A DNA stretch of 50,045 nucleotides, taken from Acidimicrobiaceae bacterium (GTDB lineage Bacteria; Actinomycetota; Acidimicrobiia; Acidimicrobiales; JAUTXP01). Positions 33,721 through 41,645 of the stretch are shown piece after piece. Position numbers and translations under genes: made by a program. The stretch is taken from contig JAUTXP010000042.1 in the NCBI GenBank assembly GCA_030837965.1, positions 1 through 50,045 of the forward strand, read 5' to 3'. The first letter of the stretch is position 1; the number at the start of each line of letters is the position of its first letter. The notes under the pieces were generated by a model. The model saw only the letters and a program-made list of their open reading frames with translations. It ran no database searches and had not been told where the DNA came from.

Positions 33721-34815
33721 ATGACGACCAGGCGCGCCCCGAGGTTCATCGACCTCTTCGCCGGGTGCGGGGGGATCACGCGCGGTCTTCTCGACGCCGG
33801 GTTCCGGCTCGTCGGCGCGGTGGAGAACGACCGGGCGGCTGCGGCCACCTTCGCGGCCAACTTCGGCGAGCGTCATGTGACGTTCGGCCCCGTCGAGCGC
33901 TACGTGGAGGTGCCCGAGGCCGACGTCGTCGTCGGGGGACCGCCCTGCCAGGGGTTCTCCGGTCTCGGCAAGCGCGACTCCGGCGATCCCCGGAACCGCC
34001 TGTGGAGGGACTACGCCCGCGTCGTACGCGCCACCGGGTGCATGGTCTTCGTCCTGGAGAACGTCGACCGGTTCCTGAAGTCCGAGCAGATGAGCGCCCT
34101 GGTGCGCGCCACGCGACGGGGCGGCATTCTCGAGGGCTACGAGATAGAGGGGCACCTGTTGAACGCGGCGGACTACGGGACAGCCCAGCGCCGCGTCCGG
34201 GCCGTCGTCATCGGATCGCGCGTCGGCCCCATCGGCGCGCCCCGGCCGACACGCGGCCGTGAGGGAGCGCCTGGCTCCCCGACGTGGCTCACGCTTGCCG
34301 ACGTGATCCAGGGACTCGACCCCGAACCGCACCTGCTTCTGCCCGAGATCTCGTCGCCCGCCTGGGGAGCGTCGGTGGACGGCCCGTTCAAGCTCGGGCA
34401 GATCCACGTCGCCCGCACCTACAGCGACACCTCGCTCGCGCGGTTCAAGGCGATTCCCCCCGGAGGCAACCGGTTCGACCTCCCCGACGAGCTGAAGGCG
34501 GAGTGCTGGCGGCGTCACACGAGCGGGGCTTGCGACGTCATGGGCCGGTTGCGATGGGACCGGCCGTCGGTGACCATACGAACGGAGTTCTTCAAACCCG
34601 AGAAGGGCCGGTACCTTCACCCTGACGCCCACCGCGCTATCACCCACGCGGAGGCGGCACTCGTCCAGGGGTTCGACGACCGTCACCAATGGTGCGGCTC
34701 GAAGACACAGATCGCCCGCCAGATCGGCAACGCCGTCCCGCCGCCGCTGGCCACCGCGATTGGGCGCCAGATCAGACGCGTCCTCGCAAGAGGAAGGTCT
34801 TTTGGCGGGCGCTGA
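33721..34815 (+). CDS. DNA cytosine-5 methyltransferase
   Basis: A 364-residue C5 cytosine methylase. All main motifs are present: I FIDLFAGCGGI (residues 9-19), IV VVVGGPPCQGFS with catalytic Cys76, VI VFVLENVDRF, VIII AQRRVRAVV, and X QIARQIGNAVPPPLA near the C-terminus. The region between VIII and X, which sets target specificity, is short to medium. It probably protects host DNA by marking the site that the GHKL-DUF4420-Z1 machinery would attack. It overlaps vsr by 14 bp. The recognition sequence cannot be read from the protein. Confidence 0.96.
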   Translation: MTTRRAPRFIDLFAGCGGITRGLLDAGFRLVGAVENDRAAAATFAANFGERHVTFGPVERYVEVPEADVVVGGPPCQGFSGLGKRDSGDPRNRLWRDYARVVRATGCMVFVLENVDRFLKSEQMSALVRATRRGGILEGYEIEGHLLNAADYGTAQRRVRAVVIGSRVGPIGAPRPTRGREGAPGSPTWLTLADVIQGLDPEPHLLLPEISSPAWGASVDGPFKLGQIHVARTYSDTSLARFKAIPPGGNRFDLPDELKAECWRRHTSGACDVMGRLRWDRPSVTIRTEFFKPEKGRYLHPDAHRAITHAEAALVQGFDDRHQWCGSKTQIARQIGNAVPPPLATAIGRQIRRVLARGRSFGGR

Positions 34816-35227
34816 CGCGTCGTGGGCGTCGACGCCCGCAGTCCGCCGCTCGATGCGTTCCAACCGCGGCCGCGACACCGGTCCGGAGTTGGCGCTGCGC
34901 TCCGCGCTCCATCGCCGTGGCTATCGGTTCCGAGTGAACCACAGGCCGCTTCGCGGCGTGCGTCGGACGGTCGACGTCGCCTTCACCCGATGGAAGGTCG
35001 CGGTGTTCGTCGACGGATGTTTCTGGCATGGCTGCCCCGAGCATCGAACGGTCCCCGCGACGAACCGCGCCTACTGGGAACCGAAACTGGCGCGCAACGT
35101 CGAGCGCGACCGCGAGACAGAGGGGCTTTTCGGCGCGTCCGGGTGGCGAGTCGTCCGCGTCTGGGAGCACGAGACCGTCGACGACGCCGTCAGGAAAGTG
35201 GCCGCTGCCGTCGACGGACTCCGTTGA
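34802..35227 (+). CDS. vsr: Very short patch repair (Vsr) endonuclease
   Basis: A 141-residue Vsr endonuclease, which nicks next to T:G mismatches caused by deamination of 5-methylcytosine. Seen: VRRSMRSNRGRDTGPE, RTVDVAF (catalytic Asp position), VAVFVDGCFWHGCPEH with the zinc-binding Cys/His residues, and YWEPKLARNVERDRE then GWRVVRVWEHE. The start is taken as TTG at 34802, inside the methylase end and behind AGGAAGG; an ATG at 34853 would lose the conserved N-terminal arm. Pairing with a C5 methylase is the usual arrangement and implies the methylase is active. Confidence 0.94.
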   Translation: MAGADASWASTPAVRRSMRSNRGRDTGPELALRSALHRRGYRFRVNHRPLRGVRRTVDVAFTRWKVAVFVDGCFWHGCPEHRTVPATNRAYWEPKLARNVERDRETEGLFGASGWRVVRVWEHETVDDAVRKVAAAVDGLR

Positions 35228-35584
35228 CGGTTGCCGGCGCGGCGCCTCGGCCTCGAAGTCGAGCGCGTCGGACACGCCTCCTTGACGAGTGCTGGTGCCG
35301 ACGACGGCACGAGCCGCCCGAGGAGTCAGCCGGCTGGGAGCCGCCGTGTCCGCAGTCCGCCCCGTGCGGCAATCCCGTCGCCGACGGCCGACGTTTTCAA
35401 CTGCTGGTCGATTTCTTTTGAAGACAGCATCCAGATGGCTGCGCACCAATGCGAGTGCCTCCGTGAGCCCGATGTCCGATGAGAACTTCGACGTGGCACA
35501 AAGTGGGTCGCCTCGCTCACCGCAGAACACTTGCCGCTCGGGTCTGCGTAGATGCCGCCGCGCGCTGTGCTGTGAGCCGCCCCA
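35228..35584. other. Intergenic, no confident gene
   Basis: About 357 bp between convergent vsr and a minus-strand gene. Base composition is mixed, with AT-richer patches near 35390-35430. A minus-strand frame from 35530 begins with plausible protein-like sequence (SDIGLTEALALVRSHLDAVF) but becomes Arg-rich and runs antisense into vsr, so I do not call it. It may be a decayed gene. Confidence 0.4.
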
Positions 35585-36511
35585 TTACGGCTGCATCGCG
35601 GCGACGGCGCCCGCAGCCGCGGCGTCGATCGCCAAGACCTCCTGCCAGCCGAGGTAGCTCCAGTAGAGGCGCTCGGCGTACACGAGGGCGTCTACGGCGC
35701 GCCGGGTCACGTTCAGGACCTCGCCGAGCTCCATCGTCGGCTGCGCCCATGACGACGACGACGTTCCTGAGGGAGCGCCGCTGTCGGCTGGGTCCGCGGG
35801 ACGGAGGTACATGACCAGGCGTCGGACGTCGCCGTGGGCCACACCCGACAGGTAGTTGTAGAACGCATCGCCGTAGGGCTGGCCAGCCGCCGTCAGGACG
35901 TCGACGACGAGCCGGCGCCGACCGGGCGGTCGGGTCCCGGCCCATTCCGAACCCTTCCTACTCTGCGTCCTGACGCCGAGGTCGTCCGCCGCCGTGAGGA
36001 GGTCGTCCCGCTCATGAGCCAGCCGGAGTCGAATGGCCAGCGCCCTCGGATCGTTCGGGGCGGCCCCGAGTAGGGGGGTGACAAGCGCCTCAAGGTGCTC
36101 GAGGCCCTCCCACATGTAGCCGAGGCTGCGCGAGACCCTGTCCGGGACGCTGATGCCAGGGTCGAGGAGCCAGAACACCCGGCCTGCGGCCTCGATGACG
36201 CTGCGGGCAGCGACGGCGTGTCCGAGGATCGACTGCTCGGACTGAAGCAGGTCGGCCAGCGCGAGGACGTGGTCCTCGGCAGCGAACAGCGCCGTCGCCG
36301 CGAGCTGCCACATCTCACGGATGGGGTCGTCGGGAAGCCCGGCCACCCCAGGCAGCCCACGGGCCTCCAAGGAGTGTCGAGCCGCGACCGAGCCCTCCGC
36401 AGGCGCGTAGGCGTGTTCGGCCTGGCGCCCTCGGAAGAAGTCGATCACGAGGGTACGGATCGCGTCAGCGGCGCGGTTGGTGCCCTCGTCGTATGCGCTC
36501 TGTCGCGGCAC
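35585..36511 (-). CDS. Helical protein of unknown function, HEPN/DUF5677-like
   Basis: A 308-residue, mainly helical soluble protein. A central block (LGHAVAARSVIEAAGRVFWL, then YMWEGLEHLEALV) and a late FYNYLSGVAHGDVRRLVMYL resemble helical proteins of the DUF5677/HEPN-like kind found in accessory regions, but no catalytic RxxxxH is evident and I would not assign RNase activity. GTG start at 36511. It sits between the restriction module and the broken kinase gene; the strand and spacing suggest its own transcription unit. It could be part of the island's defence content or an unrelated passenger. Confidence 0.8.
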   Translation of the reverse strand: MPRQSAYDEGTNRAADAIRTLVIDFFRGRQAEHAYAPAEGSVAARHSLEARGLPGVAGLPDDPIREMWQLAATALFAAEDHVLALADLLQSEQSILGHAVAARSVIEAAGRVFWLLDPGISVPDRVSRSLGYMWEGLEHLEALVTPLLGAAPNDPRALAIRLRLAHERDDLLTAADDLGVRTQSRKGSEWAGTRPPGRRRLVVDVLTAAGQPYGDAFYNYLSGVAHGDVRRLVMYLRPADPADSGAPSGTSSSSWAQPTMELGEVLNVTRRAVDALVYAERLYWSYLGWQEVLAIDAAAAGAVAAMQP

Positions 36512-36535
36512 GGGGTCGACGGTAGGCGCGCTGGC

Positions 36536-37070
36536 TCAGCCCGCGAGCTGGGTGCTGCGACCGGGCGTGCAGTGGTGCAGGACGACCTCGGCGCCCTCAG
36601 CGGCGGTGGGCGCCTCGAGGATGGCGGCCAGGTGCCGCACCCCCGCCTCGTCGAGCGGCTCGTCGAGCTCGTGGCTGAACGGGTCCGAGCCGCGGCGACC
36701 GAGGGCGCGGCTCACGGCGACGTCGACTGGCACGTCGAGGTAATGGACTACCGGCGTCGCCCCCACGCCCCGCGCCGCCGCGATCCACGTGCCCGCCGCG
36801 CGCGGCTCCACTGGTTCCAGTCGAGCACGACGTCACGGCCGACCGACTGGACCTGCTGTGCCACGTCGCAGATGAGCCGCCTGCACCCGTCGATGCGCTC
36901 GGGGTAGGCGGGGTCGTCGTACGGCAGGCCGTACAGCCGCAGCATCCACTCGTCGAGGGCTGAACCTCACGGCGCATGCGCCCTCGGCGATGCTCCGCGC
37001 CAGGGTGGTCTTGCTGGCGGGCCTCCGTGCCGACGAATGTCGGACGTCGAAGCCCTGCTGGGTCGACACC
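36536..37070 (-). pseudogene. AAA/zeta-like P-loop kinase, three frameshifts
   Basis: Pieces of one protein lie in three frames reading down the minus strand: RRPTFVGTEA, then ASKTTLARSIAEGACAVRFS (frameshift near 37020), then DEWMLRLYGLPYDDPAYPER to VVLDWNQWSR (shift near 36955), then GTWIAAARGVGATPVVHYLD through to the stop at 36536 (shift near 36810). Joined, they make a predicted ATP-dependent small-molecule or protein kinase of about 175 residues with P-loop GTxA-SKTT. Three breaks in 500 bp with intact neighbours mean decay, or indel errors local to this assembly region. Confidence 0.85.
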
Positions 37071-37122
37071 GGACAGCGACCCCGGAACAGGGTAAGGAGC
37101 AGCCTGCGTCGTAAACCTCGTC

Positions 37123-40100
37123 TCAGGTTTGTGGCACGTCGTTAGGGCCGACGCCGACCTCGGACGCGGCCAGGTCCCGCCGCCGCTCGGCGATGTTGAT
37201 GGCACGCGCGATGGAGCCGATCGTTTCCGTCATCGGCTTTTGCCCGAACTCCGCGAGAGCGCCCTCGAGCCGGGCCAACAGTCGGCGCGCGGACTCGGTC
37301 CGGCCGAGCGCGCAGTACACGCGGGAGCCCCTCACATAGAGGTCCTCGGCGTAAGCGTCCAGGTCGATCGCCCGCTCGACGGTCGCGGCGGCGGCTTCGA
37401 GGTTCCCGGCCTCCTCCTCCAGCGCCGCGACGGCAACGGCGGCGTCGAGGGCCCGGCGCCGCAGGTCCTCGCGCGGTGCGATCACCCACAGCGCGCCCGA
37501 CGCTTCGACGAACTCGCCCCCATACAAGTTGACGGCGCGGCGCAGCAGCGACGCGCGCTCGCTGTCTGTCTCGGCCTGCTGAGCGTCGCGAAGCGCCTGC
37601 TGGAACTGCCAGAGGTCCGCGTCGAACAGACCGGGCTCCAGTTGGTAGGCCGAACCGCCGACCTTCTTCGACTCCACCGTCGTCGACTCGACGACCGCGA
37701 TGTCGTCGCGTCCCAACGCCGTCCAGAGATCCTCGCGCACGCTTCGCAACGCGTTCTTGAACGTGTACTTACCCTTGTCAAAGTCCGCGTCCGGCCACAG
37801 TTCGTCGATGATCACGTCGCGGCGCTGCGGGCCCGGGTGCAACACGAGGTAGGCGATCAGCTCGCGCCCCGCTTCTCGGATGGTGGCAGCGCGGTCACGA
37901 CCAAGAACCGCGACGGCTACAGGACCGAAGACGGTGATCGTGGCCACACAGGCTGCATCGACCGCCGTCGAGTCGCTGACGTCCTCGAAGGGGAACGCCA
38001 AGTCGGCCGGCCGCTCTACCGGTGCCGGGGCATCGGCAAGCGCGAACGACAGCTCGGCGAGCAGCACAGCCGCGTCGTCGCGGCTGAGCCGATCCACGCC
38101 GCCAGGCAGCATCTTGTCCCGGTCGAGGCACGCTCCGTCGAGATCCAGCGTGATGCCTCCCGCGTTGAGCCCTCCGACCAGCACCGGGCGGATGCCGAGC
38201 TGTGGGCCGCCCGACGCGAGCGCCGCCCAGCGGCCGACGTCCGAAGAGGTCGCGGTGCCGACGACGAGCACATCGGCAAGAGGTTCGTCACGGTCGGACG
38301 AGCCGCGCTCCGCGGGGTCGGCGTCTGCCCCGGAGACGCGCTGGCGGCGGGCGCGCTCGATCTCTGCCTCGTCGAGTACCTCCGCTGCTGTCGGAAGGAC
38401 GCACAGGCCGGGAATCTCGCCCGGTGCGCCGAGCACAGCGTCGGCGGTCGACCGGTCGATGATCACGCGGACGCCCGGCAGCGCCGGAACGTCGCGCAGC
38501 ATCTGCTCTACGACGATGGCGGCGGCTGCCTCGGCAGCAGTGTCGCCCACCAGGCGGACGGCGTCGTGCTCGAACGGGTCGATCGGGAAGCCAGGCGCGT
38601 CGTCGCTGGGTGCACTGCGCAGCGTCGGCGCGCCTTCGTCGTTGGCGGCGATAGACGCGGCCGCGGCGAGCAGGGTGCGCAACGGCTCGGGCCCTCGGCG
38701 ATCCCCGACGGCGGTACCCGGGCGAGGCGACTCCGCCCGGTACGCCCTTCGATGACTGACCCGCGCCATCGCCGCGGCACTCATCGCTCCAAGCGCGAAG
38801 CCAATGCCCACATCCCGGCCGGACGGGAGCGTGACGCGGCGATGATGGGGCTGTCCCTGGGGGCGGCCCCCTTCTTCCCCCGCGGGTGGTGTCGTGGTTT
38901 GTTTGCGCTGGCTACCCGGTGCCGGCGCGTCCGCGCCAAGCGAGCTTGACCCGTGAGGAGGAGCCGCGGGCGGCGACGCGGGTGCCGTGGTGGTTTCTGC
39001 TTCGGCGTGCTGTCCAGTAGGGATTGCCCGCGCGACCGCTGACGGGATTGGGTCGCCCACGACGGGGGTGACATAGCGGGGGAAGAGGAGGGACCAACCG
39101 GGGTGTGTCTCGTCGACGTCCTCGAACGCGCCGTACGACGGTTGCGGGCTGCCCATGTTCTCCGCTTCGATCGCAACCACGACTTCGGCGACCCTGGCGT
39201 TCGTTAGTTCTGGCCATCGCTCGGCCACCAAGCGCCACACGCGGTCGTTGGGCTTGATCGTCACTGCTTCCCATCCGCCAACAGCACTTGGCTCGATCGC
39301 CGGTGCGGACGACGAATGCTCCACCACGGGACGCTCGGCAGGCTGCGTGGGACCAAAGGCTGCCGCCAGGCGCGCCGCCGTTGCACCGGCGAGTTCCTGG
39401 CGCAGGTCCTCCCGCCCCGTCGCCGGGAGCGCTTGCGAGTTCACGGCCCCGCTCGATTGTCGCCCATCGGGCGCAGGTGGGGGGCCGACGTGGGCGCCGG
39501 TCGCGTCCGCCGCCAGCCGGACGACCTCACCCGCCATTGGCCCGCGAGTATGCGCGGTGGGTGCAAGGGCGGCGCCCTCGCGTGCCGCGACGGTGAGGTC
39601 CCGAACCTCCTCCCATCGACGCCAAGTGCCGAGGTGGCGCTCAGCGAGGTCGGCCCAGCTGTCGCGGGCCCCGGCCAGCACCCACCTGGCGGCGTCCTGA
39701 TTCGTCAATAGACCGTGGCGAGCGCCTGTAGAGGGAAGTTTGGCGATGGCCGGGTCACCGACCGGGTTGGCCACGGTCACTGCGGCATTGGCCATCGGCA
39801 ACGGGACCCGAGCCTGCTGGATGAGCAGGAGGCTGAACGAGCCGGCGAGCTTGAGCAGGAAGGGCCGAAAGGGGCCCGCAAGCAGGAGCACTGGATGGCT
39901 GCCGCGCAGTTCAGCCACGGCGAGGCTTGCGAACCAGTAGGCGCAGAGCAGCCACACGATGCCGCACAGGCACACGACGCTGGCCAGCGCCACGTCGATG
40001 ACCGCTCCGACGGGGTCCGCTCGCCTGAGTGGCTCGGCGTTGACGCCGGCCTCGACGACCGGGAGGCCGAAGCGGACCAGTGCGACTGGAACCCCGACGA

Positions 40101-40158
40101 CCAAGCCCACGATCAGCAGCCCCGCCAGGAGCGTGCCGATCAGCCGCACGCGCCTCAC
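37123..40158 (-). CDS. Membrane LysM-like/BTAD-domain regulator at end of Tad operon
   Basis: A 1011-residue protein. Two membrane helices lie near the N-terminus (about residues 6-30 and 51-78), with a possible third at about 455-475. A LysM-like stretch (WEAVTIKPNDRVWRLVAERW, then ARVAEVVVAIEAENMG) lies around residues 300-350, between Pro/Ala-rich linkers. The C-terminal part has an OmpR-like winged helix (ITVFGPVAVAV, then GPQRRDVIIDELWPDADFDK) and a bacterial transcriptional activation (BTAD/TPR) domain (LLRRAVNLYGGEFVEA onward). The topology suggests it links envelope state to gene control. GTG at 40158 overlaps the preceding TGA. Similar proteins accompany actinobacterial Tad loci. Confidence 0.85.
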   Translation of the reverse strand: MRRVRLIGTLLAGLLIVGLVVGVPVALVRFGLPVVEAGVNAEPLRRADPVGAVIDVALASVVCLCGIVWLLCAYWFASLAVAELRGSHPVLLLAGPFRPFLLKLAGSFSLLLIQQARVPLPMANAAVTVANPVGDPAIAKLPSTGARHGLLTNQDAARWVLAGARDSWADLAERHLGTWRRWEEVRDLTVAAREGAALAPTAHTRGPMAGEVVRLAADATGAHVGPPPAPDGRQSSGAVNSQALPATGREDLRQELAGATAARLAAAFGPTQPAERPVVEHSSSAPAIEPSAVGGWEAVTIKPNDRVWRLVAERWPELTNARVAEVVVAIEAENMGSPQPSYGAFEDVDETHPGWSLLFPRYVTPVVGDPIPSAVARAIPTGQHAEAETTTAPASPPAAPPHGSSSLGADAPAPGSQRKQTTTPPAGEEGGRPQGQPHHRRVTLPSGRDVGIGFALGAMSAAAMARVSHRRAYRAESPRPGTAVGDRRGPEPLRTLLAAAASIAANDEGAPTLRSAPSDDAPGFPIDPFEHDAVRLVGDTAAEAAAAIVVEQMLRDVPALPGVRVIIDRSTADAVLGAPGEIPGLCVLPTAAEVLDEAEIERARRQRVSGADADPAERGSSDRDEPLADVLVVGTATSSDVGRWAALASGGPQLGIRPVLVGGLNAGGITLDLDGACLDRDKMLPGGVDRLSRDDAAVLLAELSFALADAPAPVERPADLAFPFEDVSDSTAVDAACVATITVFGPVAVAVLGRDRAATIREAGRELIAYLVLHPGPQRRDVIIDELWPDADFDKGKYTFKNALRSVREDLWTALGRDDIAVVESTTVESKKVGGSAYQLEPGLFDADLWQFQQALRDAQQAETDSERASLLRRAVNLYGGEFVEASGALWVIAPREDLRRRALDAAVAVAALEEEAGNLEAAAATVERAIDLDAYAEDLYVRGSRVYCALGRTESARRLLARLEGALAEFGQKPMTETIGSIARAINIAERRRDLAASEVGVGPNDVPQT

Positions 40159-40568
40159 CGCTCCGCCTCGGTGACGCCCCGCTCCAGCGTTGACGCCTCG
40201 GACGCCTCGACGGTCTCGACCGGGATCAGGATGGTCCGTGGTCGCCGGGCGACGGTGACCCTCGCTCGAGCACCGTCCACTCCGATCGCTCTCAAGGACT
40301 CGTCGGACTGCAGGCTCGCCACGGCGAGGGCGCGGGCGCGCTCCGGGTCAAGCCGAAGGTCGCCGGTGGCGGTGTAGTGCCGCTCGTCCACCGCCTGCAC
40401 CGCCGCGTCGGCCGCGCCTTCTGCCGACTGCATCGCCTGCCACGTTGCGATGGCGACCGCGCCCACGTCGCGCACCAGCACGGCGCAGACCGCGAGCACG
40501 CAAACGACGGCCAGCATGACAGGGTGGACGCTTCCTGCCTCGTTGCGCGTTCGCGTCCCTGCCGTCAC
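40155..40568 (-). CDS. TadE/TadG-like pseudopilin
   Basis: A 137-residue protein with a short N-terminal region, one membrane helix (about residues 14-36, PVMLAVVCVLAVCAVLVRDV) and an extracytoplasmic domain containing an Ala-rich helix then DERHYTATGDLRLDPERARAL and VTVARRPRTILIPVE. The layout is that of actinobacterial Tad-locus TadE/G or Rv3657c-like secretion proteins. GTG at 40568 overlaps the upstream stop (GTGA); its TGA overlaps the next start. It is third of three consecutive pseudopilin-type genes. Confidence 0.78.
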   Translation of the reverse strand: MTAGTRTRNEAGSVHPVMLAVVCVLAVCAVLVRDVGAVAIATWQAMQSAEGAADAAVQAVDERHYTATGDLRLDPERARALAVASLQSDESLRAIGVDGARARVTVARRPRTILIPVETVEASEASTLERGVTEAER

Positions 40569-41011
40569 TCGGCCCTCCGGTAGACGTCGGCGACGTGGCG
40601 CCCGCTCACCACCACCACGGCCTGCACCTCGAACGGCAAGCCCGTCAGCAGACGGCCGTCGACGACGCAGCGCAGGGTCACCTCGACGTGACCGGGCGTC
40701 GGCGGGCCGTCTTCCCCGACGCGCGGCCGCAACGCGTCCGCCTCCACGACGGCGGAGTGCTGCGCGCACACCCGCGGGTTTCCGGCCGACAGAAGGTTCT
40801 GGTCGAGCGCGACTGCCGCTGCCGACCGCGCCGCGTCCGGGTCCCGCTCCTTGGCCGCGCCCTCTGCCGCCGCACGCACCGCATAGACCACGCGGGCGGC
40901 GTTGCCCGGGCTTCGCGCCACCGCCACCAGGACCGGCAGCATCATCGCGACCAGAACGAGCCAGACGAGGAGGTCGACGAGGGCGCTCCCCTCGTCGTCG
41001 CGCGGCGTCAA
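40565..41011 (-). CDS. TadE-like pseudopilin
   Basis: A 148-residue protein. The N-terminal DDEGSALVDLLVWLVLVAMM followed by PVLVAVARSPG is typical of TadE-type pilin-like proteins: a charged leader ending in Gly, then a membrane helix. The extracytoplasmic portion has an Ala/Glu helix and a beta-rich region (VEVTLRCVVDGRLLTGLPFE). The start is TTG at 41011, overlapping the upstream TGA (TTGA). Probably a minor structural component of the pilus or pseudopilus. Confidence 0.82.
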   Translation of the reverse strand: MTPRDDEGSALVDLLVWLVLVAMMLPVLVAVARSPGNAARVVYAVRAAAEGAAKERDPDAARSAAAVALDQNLLSAGNPRVCAQHSAVVEADALRPRVGEDGPPTPGHVEVTLRCVVDGRLLTGLPFEVQAVVVVSGRHVADVYRRAE

Positions 41012-41415
41012 GGCGTGGGCCTGTCGTCATCGGGGCGGAAGACCTCTAGCGGACCAGCCGATGCGCTCCTCATCGGCACCGTGAAGCCGGACACGACTGG
41101 TCGAGCGTGGCCGGTGACCACTACGACGGAGCGGCCGTCAACCACCGAGACCTCCACCTGAACGCCGCGGACGACATCCTCTCCTCCGAACGCCTCCACG
41201 ACCCGGACCGCGCGTGCTTTAGCGGCCTCGGGGTCGCCGGGGTGCTTCCGCAAGTGATCGGCGGCCGCCTGCGACGCGAACAGCGTCACGAGCTCAGCCC
41301 GCGGGAGGACGATGAGTTGAAAGGCGAACGGGATGAGCACGCCGAAGGCGAGCGCCGCCGCGATGGTCGTCTGGACGAGCGAGGATCCCTCGTCGGCGGG
41401 TGTCCCGCGCCTCAG
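41008..41415 (-). CDS. TadE-like pseudopilin with probable CTG start
   Basis: About 135 residues. The DEGSSLVQTTIAAALAFGVL segment and following hydrophobic helix match TadE-type N-termini, and a periplasmic Ala-rich helix (FASQAAADHLRKHPGDPEAA) and VVVVTGHARPVVSGFTV follow. No ATG, GTG or TTG exists at the expected place. A CTG at 41415 overlaps the pilin TGA as CTGA, matching the ATGA/GTGA/TTGA junctions elsewhere in this operon. The next in-frame GTG lies well inside the pilin gene. The start is therefore inferred. Confidence 0.72.
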   Translation of the reverse strand: MRRGTPADEGSSLVQTTIAAALAFGVLIPFAFQLIVLPRAELVTLFASQAAADHLRKHPGDPEAAKARAVRVVEAFGGEDVVRGVQVEVSVVDGRSVVVVTGHARPVVSGFTVPMRSASAGPLEVFRPDDDRPTP

Positions 41416-41624
41416 CCGCCGAACAGCTCCGCGAACCCGCGCATCGCCGACTCCACGATGCCCGGCCACACCTGCCGCACCGCCGCGAACAACACGCCGC
41501 CCATGAAGGCGGTGACGGCCAGTCCGATCGCGATCTGCACCATCTCCGATCCCGAGTCGTCCCGCCTTGCTCTCGCGAGTAGGCCGCGCACCATTCGACC
41601 GACGGCCCTTCTGATGACCAGCAC
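41412..41624 (-). CDS. Flp-type pilin-like small membrane protein
   Basis: A 70-residue protein with a basic N-terminus (RRAVGRMVRGLLARARRDD), then SGSEMVQIAIGLAVTAFMGG and a membrane helix, and a short tail ending AELFGG. The size, a single helix and position right after TadC and before TadE-type genes suit the Flp pilin subunit, although the prepilin processing motif is not canonical. GTG start at 41624 is preceded by the strongest ribosome binding site of the operon (AAGGAGGAAG), as expected for an abundant structural subunit. Confidence 0.78.
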   Translation of the reverse strand: MLVIRRAVGRMVRGLLARARRDDSGSEMVQIAIGLAVTAFMGGVLFAAVRQVWPGIVESAMRGFAELFGG

Positions 41625-41645
41625 TGTTCTTCCTCCTTAGCGTTG

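Noticed and set aside
28065-35227. Assignment to BREX, DISARM, Dnd or classical type I/III restriction
   Set aside because: No PglX/PglZ, DrmA/B, DndB-E, HsdR/M/S or Res/Mod homologues; the component set matches the MutL/Z1 type instead.
34853-35227. ATG 34853 as start of vsr
   Set aside because: It would remove the N-terminal arm conserved before MRSNRGRDTGPE; the TTG at 34802 has a good ribosome binding site.
35224-35530. Small minus-strand gene after vsr
   Set aside because: Only the first about 40 residues look protein-like, there is no clear ribosome binding site, and the frame runs antisense through vsr.
20659-37122. Integrative element with integrase and att sites
   Set aside because: No integrase, recombinase, transposase, tRNA target or convincing direct repeats were found; acquisition is argued only from the hyuB scar and gene content.
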